Assembly (NCBI RefSeq): GCF_025055495.1
Contig: NZ_JANWXB010000154.1
Span: forward strand, 1 to 35,050
Direction: 5' to 3'
Length of the DNA: 35,050 nucleotides
From: Thermoflexus sp.
Lineage (GTDB): Bacteria > Chloroflexota > Anaerolineae > Thermoflexales > Thermoflexaceae
Part shown: positions 25,985-34,235 of the stretch, in pieces
How the letters are laid out: each line of letters starts with the position of its first letter
Numbering within the stretch: the first letter of the stretch is position 1
Notes under the pieces: generated by a model
What the model saw: the letters and a program-made list of their open reading frames with translations, nothing else
Database searches by the model: none
Told to the model about the DNA's origin: nothing
Position numbers and translations under genes: made by a program

Positions 25985-26362
25985 ATGGCTAGGATTCTGA
26001 TCGCCGAGGATGAACGGGACATTCGGGAATTGATCACTTTCACCCTGGAGTTCGGAGGCTTTCAGGTGATCGCCGCCGCGAACGGCCAGGAAGCGGTGGA
26101 GCTGGCCCGTCAGCATCGCCCTGACCTGATCATCTTGGATGTCCGCATGCCCAAGATGACCGGCTATGAGGCCTGTCGGATCCTGAAATCTCAGGAAGAA
26201 ACGCGCGCCATCCCGGTTGTATTTCTATCCGCGAAAGGGCAGGAAGCGGAGATCCGCCAGGGGATGGAAGCGGGGGCTGATGCCTACATTCTGAAACCCT
26301 TCGCCCCCGACGAACTCATTCAGCAGGTGCAAATGATCCTGGATCGCCATAACACGGAATGA
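25985..26362 (+). CDS. Single-domain response regulator (CheY-like)
   Basis: The 125-aa protein is a lone receiver: MARILIAEDERDI (acidic Glu8, Asp9), phospho-acceptor Asp52 in LIILDVRMPKMTG, Ser82 and Lys104 in ILKPF. No output domain follows. AGGAGG lies upstream of the ATG at 25985; the frame is open 10 codons further but without a ribosome site. It lies 110 nt after the giant kinase gene and is likely a soluble phosphoryl shuttle or output for it. Confidence 0.88.
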   Translation: MARILIAEDERDIRELITFTLEFGGFQVIAAANGQEAVELARQHRPDLIILDVRMPKMTGYEACRILKSQEETRAIPVVFLSAKGQEAEIRQGMEAGADAYILKPFAPDELIQQVQMILDRHNTE

Positions 26363-26396
26363 TGTCGCTCCGATCCAAAATCCTTCGGGCTCGCTG

Positions 26397-26480
26397 GTAG
26401 CTCGCCCTTCCGTAGCTCGCCCTCCCCAAAACCGAATTCGGAGGGCGGGCCTCCTGGCCCGTCGCGTTGTGTCACGCGAC
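26397..26480. repeat. Short direct repeat and hairpin before the hydrolase gene
   Basis: GTAGCTCGCCCT occurs twice, at 26397-26408 and 26412-26423, with a period of 15 nt. Further on, GTCGCGT (26461-26467) and ACGCGAC (26474-26480) form a perfect 7-bp stem with a 6-nt loop. No T-run follows. The function is not known. Confidence 0.5.
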
Positions 26481-26540
26481 CATCCAGGGAGCGAATCAGC
26501 GAGAGGCCAGCGAAAGAGGGAAAAGAGGGAGTAGATCGCA

Positions 26541-27335
26541 GTGAGCATTGCGACGGTCGGCGAGTATCTGATCCATTACGAGGCGTTGGGCCGGGGTCAG
26601 CCCGTGATCTTCCTGCACGGGTGGGTCGGGTCATGGCGTTACTGGCTGTCCACGATGCAGGCCCTCTCCCACCGATTCCGCACTTATGCGGTCGACCTGG
26701 TGGGGTTCGGGGACTCCGCTAAACCTCGCCAGGGAGCGGACTCCGTCTATCGTCTGGAGCGGTATGTAGAGCTGGTCCAGGAATGGATGGATCATCTGGG
26801 AATTCCCCAGGCCCACTTCATCGGCCACACCCTGGGGGCGATGGTCGCGATCCGAGTTGCCCTGCAACATCCCGACCGCGTAGGGCGGGTCCTGGCCGTT
26901 GGCTATCCGGTCTCCCTGGAGCTCCCGAAAGGGATTCTCGGGCCGGCGGGGAAAGGGATCCTGACCGAGCGGTTGAGCCGTCTCGCTCAGGAGTATCCCG
27001 AGGTGCAGCGGGAGCATCTGCGGGCGGATCCTGAGGCCATTGGTCTCTCGCTGGAGGAAGCCCTGACACGCCAGGACGCGCTCCGGGAGTGGCTTCGCCT
27101 GGCGGATCGTCCGCTGCTTCTGGTTTACGGCCGGCGGGATCCCTTGATCCCGCCTCCCCTCTTCTTGAACGGCAGCCTGGACGCCTCCATCCGCTTGATT
27201 ATCCTGGAGGAAGGGCGCCATTTCCCCATGTTGGATCTCCCAGCCCCATTCCAGCGCCTGGCCGAGGATTTCCTCACCCTGCCGGATCCTTCCCAGATCA
27301 CCCTGAAGGAAGAATGGCGGCGGCGATTTCGATAA
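26541..27335 (+). CDS. Alpha/beta hydrolase with Thr at the nucleophile position
   Basis: The 264-aa protein has the alpha/beta-hydrolase layout: oxyanion region FLHGWVGS, the nucleophile elbow IGHTLGA (Thr97 where Ser is usual), a possible acid Asp200 in YGRRDPL and base His227 in EEGRHFP. The elbow codon is ACC, read directly from the sequence. A cap region lies roughly at 125-185. A Thr nucleophile is rare in this fold, so the enzyme may be slow, act on an unusual substrate or be non-catalytic. The GTG start at 26541 follows GAGGGAG. It is followed by the AOR-family gene 87 nt later and may act in the same pathway. Confidence 0.82.
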   Translation: MSIATVGEYLIHYEALGRGQPVIFLHGWVGSWRYWLSTMQALSHRFRTYAVDLVGFGDSAKPRQGADSVYRLERYVELVQEWMDHLGIPQAHFIGHTLGAMVAIRVALQHPDRVGRVLAVGYPVSLELPKGILGPAGKGILTERLSRLAQEYPEVQREHLRADPEAIGLSLEEALTRQDALREWLRLADRPLLLVYGRRDPLIPPPLFLNGSLDASIRLIILEEGRHFPMLDLPAPFQRLAEDFLTLPDPSQITLKEEWRRRFR

Positions 27336-27422
27336 GAGGAACATCGTTCGCAGGCCTTTTCCCTTTCCGACCTCTATGCGCTAAGATGGTCTCCGTCTCC
27401 ATCCTGATCCCAGGAGGGGCCT

Positions 27423-29315
27423 ATGTTCGGATACGCCGGACGGATCCTTCACGTGGATCTCTCCGTGGGGCATCTGTGGGTGGAGGAACCGGAGGAGGCC
27501 TTTTACCGCACCTATTGGGGCGGCAGCGCCATGGGGCTTTACTATGTGCTGAAACATACGCCGCCTCGGATCGATCCCTTCGACCCGCGCAACACTCTCA
27601 CCGTCTTCCTCAGCGCTGCCACCGGCGTTCCGATCTCCGGCCAGAGTCGCGCCACCGTCAACGCTAAATCTCCCCTCACCGGCCTGATCGGCGATTCCCA
27701 GGCAGGGGGATTCTGGCCCGCCGAGCTCAAGTTCGCCCGCTTCGACGGGATCGTGATCTACGGCTGCGCCCCGAAGCCGGTTTACCTCTGGATCCACGAT
27801 GGCCAGGCCGAGCTGCGCGACGCCTCTCATCTCTGGGGACGCCTCACCGGCGAAGTGGAGCAGATGCTCTACGAAGAGCTGGGGGATGACCAGATCGAGG
27901 TCGCCCAGATCGGCCCGGCCGGCGAGCGCAGGGTCCGCTTCGCCGCCATTATGAACATGTCGAATCGGGCTCATGGCCGCACCGGGATGGGTGCAGTGAT
28001 GGGCTCCAAGAACCTGAAGGCCATCGCTGTCCGGGGCCGCTGGCGTCCTCCCGTTTATGATCCCCAGGCGCTCCAGCAATTAAATAAGCAGGGACCGACG
28101 GCTTATGAATCCAACCTTGCGGTCAAGAACCTGGGGATCTACGGGACGGCCAGCGTGCTGGCCGCGCAGAACGCCGCTGGCGGGCAGCCGACCCGCAACT
28201 ACACCAGCGGCTTCTTTGAGGAAGCCGACCGCATCACCGGCGAGCGGATGGCCGAAACTATCCTCAAAGAGCGCGACACTTGTTACGCCTGCGTGGTCCG
28301 TTGCAAGCGGGTGGTGGAGGCGGAATGGCAGGGCCGGAAGATCGATCCTTTCTACGGCGGGCCGGAATATGAGACCCTCTCCACCTTCGGATCCTACTGC
28401 GGGGTCAGCGATCTCGAGGCCATCGCCTTAGCGAACCAGATCTGCAACCAGTATGGAGTGGATACGATCTCTTGCGGGGCGACTATCGCGTTCGCCATGG
28501 AATGCTTCGAACGGGGGATCCTCACGGAGACCGAGGTGGGCTTCCCCCTGCGCTTCGGCGACGCGGAGGCGATGATCCGACTGCTGGAGAGGATCGTGCG
28601 GCGCGAGGGCATTGGAGATATCCTGGCGGAAGGCTCCGCGCGGGCGGCTCAGATCATCGGCCGCGGGGCAGAAGATTGCGTGGTCGCTGTGAAAGGCCAG
28701 GAGCTGCCGGCCCACATGCCTCAGGTCAAGCGCTCCCTCGCCCTGATCTATGCGGTCAACCCCTTCGGCGCCGATCACCAGTCCAGCGAGCACGACACGC
28801 TCTACATGCCCAAATCCCCCCGCCTTTTCCTGGACCGCCTCGCTGCCCTCGGCCTGACAGATCCGCAACCACCCCGGATCCTGAACGAGGCGAAGATCCG
28901 CTTCGCCTACGAGACCCAGAAATTCTACAGCTTCCTGGACACCGCGGACCTGTGCCAGTTCGTCTTCGGTCCCTCATGGCAGCTCTACGGGCCCGAGGAG
29001 CTGGTTGCCCTGATGCGCGCGGTGACCGGATGGGAGGTGACCCTGGAGGAAGCGATGCAGGTCGGGGAGCGCCGGCTGAACATGTTGCGAGCCTTCAACG
29101 CGCGGGAAGGAGTCGGGCGGGACCGCGATACGCTGCCCAGGCGGCTGTTTGAGCCCTTGAAGGGCGGGAAGACCGACGGCCTGAGCGTGGATCAGGCGGA
29201 GTGGGAGGCCGCCCTGACCCGCTATTACGAGATAGCGGGGTGGGATCCTCAGACCGGCATGCCGACCCGGGAGAAGCTGGCGGCGCTGGGACTGGAGTGG
29301 ATTCTCTCCGGGTAA
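27423..29315 (+). CDS. Aldehyde ferredoxin oxidoreductase family protein
   Basis: This 630-aa cytoplasmic enzyme begins MFGYAGRILHVDLSVG and has the AOR [4Fe-4S] ligands: Cys287, Cys290 and Cys294 in CYACVVRC and Cys511 in DTADLCQFV. The pterin-binding region includes GGFWPAELKFARFDGIVI and MGSKNLKAI. Glu317 in PEYETLSTFGSYCG and His452 in NPFGADHQ match the active-site region. The family uses a tungsten (or molybdenum) bis-pyranopterin to oxidise aldehydes to acids with ferredoxin as acceptor. Which of AOR, FOR, GOR, WOR or BamB-like this is cannot be told. AGGAGG lies 5 nt before the ATG. It follows the alpha/beta hydrolase gene. Confidence 0.92.
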   Translation: MFGYAGRILHVDLSVGHLWVEEPEEAFYRTYWGGSAMGLYYVLKHTPPRIDPFDPRNTLTVFLSAATGVPISGQSRATVNAKSPLTGLIGDSQAGGFWPAELKFARFDGIVIYGCAPKPVYLWIHDGQAELRDASHLWGRLTGEVEQMLYEELGDDQIEVAQIGPAGERRVRFAAIMNMSNRAHGRTGMGAVMGSKNLKAIAVRGRWRPPVYDPQALQQLNKQGPTAYESNLAVKNLGIYGTASVLAAQNAAGGQPTRNYTSGFFEEADRITGERMAETILKERDTCYACVVRCKRVVEAEWQGRKIDPFYGGPEYETLSTFGSYCGVSDLEAIALANQICNQYGVDTISCGATIAFAMECFERGILTETEVGFPLRFGDAEAMIRLLERIVRREGIGDILAEGSARAAQIIGRGAEDCVVAVKGQELPAHMPQVKRSLALIYAVNPFGADHQSSEHDTLYMPKSPRLFLDRLAALGLTDPQPPRILNEAKIRFAYETQKFYSFLDTADLCQFVFGPSWQLYGPEELVALMRAVTGWEVTLEEAMQVGERRLNMLRAFNAREGVGRDRDTLPRRLFEPLKGGKTDGLSVDQAEWEAALTRYYEIAGWDPQTGMPTREKLAALGLEWILSG

Positions 29316-29615
29316 GCGCCAGCCCCCCATCTTTGGGGTTTTCGGGAACTGGGCTGGGGGCCTTCGGCCCCCAGCCCCCGAAAAACCCCCCAAGATGGGC
29401 GAAGCACTAACGACGTAACTCTATATATTTGAGATGCGGAGCCTTCGGCCCTGCACCTCAAAACATCGTGAAGCGAGGCGCTAATCATTCTTTAACCGAA
29501 CGCTTGTGTATTGTTTACCTCACGCTAACGCTCCTCTAAGGTCCATCGCCTATGCTGAGGGCTGGAAAAACCCCCCAGGGGTGCCACTGGAAACTCTGAA
29601 GGAGGTGGATGAGCC
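29316..29615. other. AOR-Hsp20 intergenic region
   Basis: This 300-bp region holds the nested hairpin at 29326-29399, a copy of the GAAGCACTAA tail at 29401-29410 and the leader of hsp20. No CIRCE element (TTAGCACTC-N9-GAGTGCTAA) was found before hsp20, and no clear sigma70 promoter. Confidence 0.55.
29326..29399. terminator. Large nested hairpin after the AOR gene
   Basis: An inner 12-bp stem (29351-29362 and 29366-29377, TTC loop) reads GGGCTGGGGGCC / GGCCCCCAGCCC. Outer arms at about 29326-29346 and 29378-29399 pair imperfectly (CCCATCTTTGGGG... with ...CCCCCAAGATGGG). It may terminate the AOR transcript, but no T-run follows the outer stem. Confidence 0.6.
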
Positions 29616-30059
29616 ATGGCGCGCGAGCTGATGATCCGGGACCCGTTCGACCTGGCGTTCATGACCCTGCGCGAGGCGATGGACCGCATGTTCGATCAGG
29701 CTCTGATGCGGCCTTACAGCGGGTTCAGCACACCGGTGAACATCTATGAGCTGCCCGACCGCTATCATGTGAGCATCCTGATGCCGGGCGTGCGGCCGGA
29801 GAGCCTGGAGGTGCAGACGCTGGGCTCCTCCGTGATCATCCGCGGTGAAGTGACCCCGCCGGAGATCGAGCGTGAGAAGAACGTCGCGGCTCTGCGCTGC
29901 GAGTGGACGGGCGGGCGCTTCGCCCGGACGATCGAGTTTGGCGACCCAATCGACGCCGATCACATCGAGGCCCGGCTGGAGAACGGCGTCCTGCACCTCA
30001 CCGTCCCGAAGGCCGAGTCCGTCCGGCCGCGGGTGATCAAGGTGCAGGTGGCCCGCTGA
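29616..30059 (+). CDS. Small heat shock protein Hsp20
   Basis: The 147-aa cytoplasmic chaperone has the alpha-crystallin domain (about residues 38-140): PVNIYELPDRYHVSILMPGV, VIIRGEV and the signature ENGVLHLTVPKAE. The N-terminal 35 residues are a variable region, DPFDLAFMTLREAMDRMFDQ, as usual for Hsp20. The ATG follows AAGGAGGTG at 29599-29607. It holds unfolding proteins at high temperature. A bidirectional hairpin separates it from valS on the other strand. Confidence 0.94.
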   Translation: MARELMIRDPFDLAFMTLREAMDRMFDQALMRPYSGFSTPVNIYELPDRYHVSILMPGVRPESLEVQTLGSSVIIRGEVTPPEIEREKNVAALRCEWTGGRFARTIEFGDPIDADHIEARLENGVLHLTVPKAESVRPRVIKVQVAR

Positions 30060-30069
30060 TCCAACGCGT

Positions 30070-30098
30070 GGCGGGGCAGGCGGCTGGCCTGCCCCGCC
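30070..30098. terminator. Bidirectional hairpin between hsp20 and valS
   Basis: A perfect 12-bp stem (GGCGGGGCAGGC at 30070-30081 and its complement at 30087-30098) has a 5-nt loop. It lies between the converging ends of hsp20 and valS. T-runs are weak on both sides. Confidence 0.75.
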
Positions 30099-30101
30099 GT
30101 C

Positions 30102-32822
30102 TCATTCCTCCTTCAAGCGCTCCCATTCCGCCCGCAATTGTTCCCGCCGCGCTTTGAGCTCCTCCAGTTTACGACGCTCCTTCTCGACCACCGCCGCCGG
30201 CGCTTTCAACGCGAACTCCGAGGCCAGCAGGGACTCCGTCTTCGCGATCCGCGCTTCTACATCCGTTAGCTCTCGTTCCAGACGGGCCCGCTCGGACGCC
30301 CGATCCACCATCCCCGCCAGCGGCAGATAAATCCGGATCGAACCAGCGAGATAAGCCCGCGCCTCGGCTGGGGGCTCCGACAGATCCGCTAGCAGCACCA
30401 GCCGGTCCGGATCCAGACGCGCCAGCCCGGCCAGCAGACCTCGATGGGCCTCCAGCACAGGCAGGAACTCCCCAGCGGCGATCCACGCCGCGATCCGCCG
30501 TTCCGACGGCACCCGGTGCTCCTCCCGGGCATTCCGGATCGCCCGCACGGTCTCGATCAGCGCCCGCATCCCTGCCTCCGCCGCTTCATCCACCGGCCCG
30601 GGGAGGGGCCAGGAGGCCACGATCAGGGCCTCCGCGCCATCTGTGGCCCCGGTCCGCTTCAGATAGCCCCAGAGCGCCTCGGTGATGAAGGGCATGAAGG
30701 GATGAAGCAGTCGGAGGATCCCATCCAGCACGTAAACCAAAACCCCGCGGGTCCGCGCCTGATCGGCCGCCGTGCCCCGATAAAGGGGCTCCTTGGCCAT
30801 CTCGATATACCAGTCGCAGAACTCATCCCAGGTGAACTCATAGATGCGCCGGCCCGCCTCCCCGAAGTCGAAAGACTCCATCGCTTCGGTGACCGCCGCC
30901 ACTGTGCGATGGTAACGGGAGAGGATCCAGCGGTCCGGCAGGGTAAGCGAGAGATCGTCCATTGAGGGACGCCCGATCGGCCCAGTGAGGGCGCCCAGCA
31001 CGAAGCGGGCGGCGTTCCACAGCTTGTTGGCGAAGTTGCGGCTCCCTTCCACCCGCTGCAAGGAGAGGCGCATGTCATTCCCCGGGGTGGACCCAGTAGC
31101 CAGGGTGAAGCGCAGCGCGTCCGCCCCGTAATCCCGGATCACCACCAGGGGATCGATGACGTTGCCCTTCGTCTTGCTCATCTTCTCGCCCTTCTCATCC
31201 CGCACCAGGCCGTGGAGGTAGACGACCCGGAAGGGGATCTCCCCGGTCATGGCCAGCCCCATCATCACCATGCGGGCCACCCAGAAGAACAGGATGTCGT
31301 AGCCGGTCTCCATCACCGTGGTGGGATAGAAGTAGCGCAGATCCTCCGTGTCATCCGGCCAGCCCAGGGTCGCGAAGGGCCAAAGGGCGGAGGAGAACCA
31401 GGTGTCCAGCACATCCTCATCCTGGCGGATGCGGGCGCTGCCGCAGCGAGCGCAGACGGAGGGATCCTCCCGAGCGACCGTGATGTGCCCGCAATCGTCG
31501 CAATACCAAGCCGGGATGCGATGCCCCCACCAGAGCTGGCGGCTGATGCACCACGGGCGGATGTTCTCCAACCAGCGGAAGTAATCCTTCTCGAAGCGTT
31601 CCGGCAGGATTCGAATGCGCCCCTCCTTCACAACGCGAATGGCCGCCTCCGCCAGGGGCTTCGTGTGGACGAACCATTGAAGCGAGAGCAGCGGCTCCAC
31701 GATGGTGTCGCAGCGCTGACACCGGCCAGGAGCGTAGCGATGGGGTTCGATCTTCACCAGTAGGCCTTCCCGGCGCAGATCCTCCACTAACGCCTCCCGA
31801 GCTCGGAAGCGATCCATCCCAGCGTAGGGGCCGCCGTTCTCGTTGATCGTGGCGTCCGGGTTCATCACATTGACGCGAGGCAGCCCGTGCCGCCCCCCGA
31901 TCTCATAGTCCGTCGGGTCATGCCCCGGCGTTACCTTCACCGCCCCCGTCCCGAACCCGCGATCCACCGCCGGGTCGGCGATGATCGGGATCCGGCGGCC
32001 CAGGGCGGGCAACACGGCGATCCGGCCCACCAGACCGGCATAGCGCTCATCCTCGGGGTGCACCGCCACCGCCGTATCCCCCAGGATCGTCTCCGGGCGT
32101 GTGGTGGCCACCGTGATGAACGCTTTCGCGCCCTCCGCCCAGCGGCCGCTCCCCCATGGCGCAGCGGGGCCCTCCCAGCCGTTCCCCAGCAGCGGATAGC
32201 GGACGTAGTAGAGGAGCCCTTCTTCCTCTTCCTCCCGCTCCACCTCCAGATCCGAAAGGGCCGTCTCGCATCGCGGGCACCAGTTGATGAGATACTCGCC
32301 GCGGTAGATCAGACCCTGCTCGTAGAGGCGGACGAAGGCCTCGCGCACCGCCCGGGAGTAAATCGGATCCATCGTGAAGCGCTCCCGCGTCCAGTCGCAT
32401 GAAGCCCCCAGCCGGCGCAACTGGCGGGTGATGGTGCCCCCGTATTTCTCCTTCCAGGCCCACACCCGCTCCAGGAACCGCTCCCGCCCCAGCTGATGGC
32501 GGGTGAGGCCCTCCTTCGCGATCTCCCGTTCCACCATCACCTGGGTCGCAATGCCCGCGTGATCCGTCCCCGGCACCCAGAGGGTCGGATCTCCTTTCAT
32601 TCGACGATAGCGGATCATCAGGTCCTCGAGGGTCACGAACATGGCGTGGCCCATATGGAGCTCCCCGGTGATGTTGGGCGGGGGCATGGAGATCACAAAG
32701 GGGCGCTGGGCAGGGTCGATCTTCGGTGTGAAGAACCCCCGCTGCTCCCACCATCCGTAAATCGGTTCCTCGATCTCCTGCGGATTAAAGGTCTTGGGAA
32801 GCGCCATCGCTTCCATCGCCAT
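30102..32822 (-). CDS. valS: Valyl-tRNA synthetase
   Basis: The 906-aa class Ia synthetase charges tRNA-Val. The HIGH motif is HMGHA at 56-60, preceded by PPPNITGEL. KMSKT at 547-551 replaces the usual KMSKS. The editing (CP1) domain lies between them. A zinc-knuckle-like CDDCGH...CARCGS and VLDTWFSSALWPF lie near residues 430-480, and the C-terminal coiled coil (about 840-906) is typical of ValS. Length is normal. The ATG at 32822 follows GGGAGG with an 8-nt spacer; a second ATG at 32804 is also possible. The upstream leader contains a T-box riboswitch, so expression should respond to uncharged tRNA-Val. Confidence 0.96.
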   Translation of the reverse strand: MAMEAMALPKTFNPQEIEEPIYGWWEQRGFFTPKIDPAQRPFVISMPPPNITGELHMGHAMFVTLEDLMIRYRRMKGDPTLWVPGTDHAGIATQVMVEREIAKEGLTRHQLGRERFLERVWAWKEKYGGTITRQLRRLGASCDWTRERFTMDPIYSRAVREAFVRLYEQGLIYRGEYLINWCPRCETALSDLEVEREEEEEGLLYYVRYPLLGNGWEGPAAPWGSGRWAEGAKAFITVATTRPETILGDTAVAVHPEDERYAGLVGRIAVLPALGRRIPIIADPAVDRGFGTGAVKVTPGHDPTDYEIGGRHGLPRVNVMNPDATINENGGPYAGMDRFRAREALVEDLRREGLLVKIEPHRYAPGRCQRCDTIVEPLLSLQWFVHTKPLAEAAIRVVKEGRIRILPERFEKDYFRWLENIRPWCISRQLWWGHRIPAWYCDDCGHITVAREDPSVCARCGSARIRQDEDVLDTWFSSALWPFATLGWPDDTEDLRYFYPTTVMETGYDILFFWVARMVMMGLAMTGEIPFRVVYLHGLVRDEKGEKMSKTKGNVIDPLVVIRDYGADALRFTLATGSTPGNDMRLSLQRVEGSRNFANKLWNAARFVLGALTGPIGRPSMDDLSLTLPDRWILSRYHRTVAAVTEAMESFDFGEAGRRIYEFTWDEFCDWYIEMAKEPLYRGTAADQARTRGVLVYVLDGILRLLHPFMPFITEALWGYLKRTGATDGAEALIVASWPLPGPVDEAAEAGMRALIETVRAIRNAREEHRVPSERRIAAWIAAGEFLPVLEAHRGLLAGLARLDPDRLVLLADLSEPPAEARAYLAGSIRIYLPLAGMVDRASERARLERELTDVEARIAKTESLLASEFALKAPAAVVEKERRKLEELKARREQLRAEWERLKEE

Positions 32823-33049
32823 CCTCCACCTCCCTCTTCTGAATCCGGGGCCCTTTAGGAGTGGGAAGGGCCATCAAGGGTGGATCCTCTCCTTCTCACC
32901 CCCAACCCATTTCACTCTCTCCTCCTCACGGTCCAGGGGGCCACCCACAAAACACCTGATCGGGGCTGAAACGGTGAGCAGGACCAGAACCTGCAGAGGT
33001 CCGGAGAACGCGTCAGGGGTCCATTCTCCAGCTTCCCCTAACGCTCTCA

Positions 33050-33089
33050 AATAAAAACGCCCCCTCCGTCACAAGGACGAGAGGGGGCG
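33050..33089 (-). terminator. T-box intrinsic terminator
   Basis: On the minus strand CGCCCCCTC-T-CGTC, a CTTGT loop, then GACG-GAGGGGGCG forms a 13-bp stem with one bulge (plus coordinates 33058-33089), followed by TTTTTATT at 33057-33050. It is the alternative fold to the antiterminator of the T-box. Confidence 0.92.
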
Positions 33090-33340
33090 GACCTCCCGCG
33101 GTACCACCTTGCTTCAGGGGGATCGGAACCGCTCATCCCCCTGCGCTCGGGCTGCGGTAACGGGCAACGCCCGGGCCGGACTCAGGCCAGAGGTAGCGCT
33201 CCGGCGGTCATCCGGCCGGCTCCAGGGCGACCTTCGACACGGCGTGCGACAGGGACTTCCACCGGACCCCCTCGCTGGCGTCGCCGCCTGTGCCTACTCC
33301 TCCCCTTCATCGCCTTTCCGGAAGCGACGGCACGCGTTCA
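33050..33340 (-). promoter_or_regulatory. T-box riboswitch of valS, predicted valine specifier GTC
   Basis: Read on the minus strand, the leader contains the T-box antiterminator AAGGTGGTACCGCGG (complement of 33096-33110), where UGGU can pair with the ACCA end of uncharged tRNA. Upstream are AGTA (33298-33295) and GAA (33235-33233), consistent with the loop-E part of Stem I. They are followed by GTC at 33231-33229, a Val codon, as candidate specifier. A terminator follows at 33050-33089. Thus uncharged tRNA-Val should permit valS transcription. The exact 5-prime end and promoter are not visible. T-boxes are common in Firmicutes and reported in some Chloroflexota. Confidence 0.9.
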
Positions 33341-33394
33341 ACGCGCGACGTCTCCGAAATCCCAGTTCTTCCTTCCTGAATGGCCCTGGCCCCT

Positions 33395-33706
33395 TCAGAT
33401 GACCTGGAATCGCCCGGTGGCCTTCACAATCTTCTCCTTATAGTTCCGGATGTGGCGGAACAGCTTCTTTTTCAGGTCCTGCCACTCCGGGCTGGCGAGG
33501 ATGCGTTGCAACGTCTCCATGTCCTGGGCGATCGCGCCGGTGAGGATCTGGGGGCCTTCGCCATACATCGTATACCAGGCGTCCGTCGGCTCCATTCCCA
33601 GGCGCATCATCCCCGGCGCGAACTCGCGGACAATGAACTCAAAATATTCCTGCTCGTGGCCGGGTTTGATATCCCAGGCCATCAACAGCTTGACCATCTC
33701 GGCCAT
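33395..33706 (-). CDS. Conserved hypothetical protein, possible dimeric alpha/beta barrel
   Basis: This 103-aa protein (MAEMVKLLMAWDIKPGHEQEYFEFIVREF, later WYTMYGEGPQILTGAIAQDMETLQRIL) has the strand-helix pattern of small dimeric alpha/beta barrels such as NIPSNAP or ABM-like proteins. No catalytic residues can be assigned. The ATG at 33706 follows GGAGGGAG; the frame stays open upstream but the extra residues look non-coding. It lies just upstream of the T-box leader on the same strand. Confidence 0.75.
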   Translation of the reverse strand: MAEMVKLLMAWDIKPGHEQEYFEFIVREFAPGMMRLGMEPTDAWYTMYGEGPQILTGAIAQDMETLQRILASPEWQDLKKKLFRHIRNYKEKIVKATGRFQVI

Positions 33707-33790
33707 TGTAGCGCTCCCTCCGTGAACACGGGGGCTCCCAACCTTGCAATCCTCAGGCAAGAGGCGCAGGTAACAAGCTAAGTTGCTTAT

Positions 33791-33820
33791 ATTGTAGCAA
33801 TAGCCTCTGTTCTCCTGCAA
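33791..33820 (-). promoter_or_regulatory. Candidate promoter of the 103-aa hypothetical gene
   Basis: On the minus strand TACAAT (33796-33791) is a 5/6 match to the -10 box. TTGCAG (33820-33815) lies 18 nt upstream as a weak -35. A short TTGCT...AGCAA inverted repeat (33783-33800 region) overlaps the -10 box. Confidence 0.4.
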
Positions 33821-33934
33821 CTCCGATTTGACCAGGGATGAATCCCAAAAGAGATCTGCGTTCGCTGAAAAGGATCCATCCTGACCAAAATGGGACACAC
33901 CTCTGGTTAAAGCAATCGCCTTTTCTCCAGAAGT

Positions 33935-34156
33935 TTATCCCAGGCGGATCACCCCCGTGATCAAGAACACAAACAACCCCAACAAAAACAGGTCCGCCAG
34001 AAGGAGCCCAAGCAGGATGAGGCGTTGGGATGGGGTGAGCTGCTGAAGGAAAGCTAAACGCTCAAACAGGGAAACAGTAGGACGGCTCTCCATACTCTCC
34101 TCAATGGCCTCTCCCTCTGGGACCTCGGAGAGATGCTGACGGATGTCCTCAAACAT
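33935..34156 (-). CDS. Small single-span membrane protein
   Basis: The 73-aa protein has an acidic N-terminal half (MFEDIRQHLSEVPEGEAIEES) and a C-terminal hydrophobic segment (about residues 46-70, LILLGLLLADLFLLGLFVFL). This predicts a single membrane span. GGAGGAGG precedes the ATG. No family is recognised. It lies between the 103-aa hypothetical gene and the YacP-like gene on the same strand. Confidence 0.7.
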   Translation of the reverse strand: MFEDIRQHLSEVPEGEAIEESMESRPTVSLFERLAFLQQLTPSQRLILLGLLLADLFLLGLFVFLITGVIRLG

Positions 34157-34235
34157 GAATCGCCTCCTCCGTCAGAAGAACTTATTCCTTGTTGCGGATA
34201 GATGGAACGGAAGTTAGTCCGGGGAGCGATGGCCC

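Noticed and set aside
26397-26423. Two GTAGCTCGCCCT repeats as a CRISPR-like or iteron array
   Set aside because: There are only two copies with a 15-nt period, too few for an array or an origin.
29411-29615. CIRCE or other heat-shock operator before hsp20
   Set aside because: No TTAGCACTC-N9-GAGTGCTAA pattern was found, and no other known heat-shock site could be supported.
33707-33898. Upstream extension of the 103-aa hypothetical gene
   Set aside because: The added residues have low-complexity, Cys- and Asn-rich composition unlike the rest, overlap the candidate promoter, and GGAGGGAG selects the ATG at 33706.
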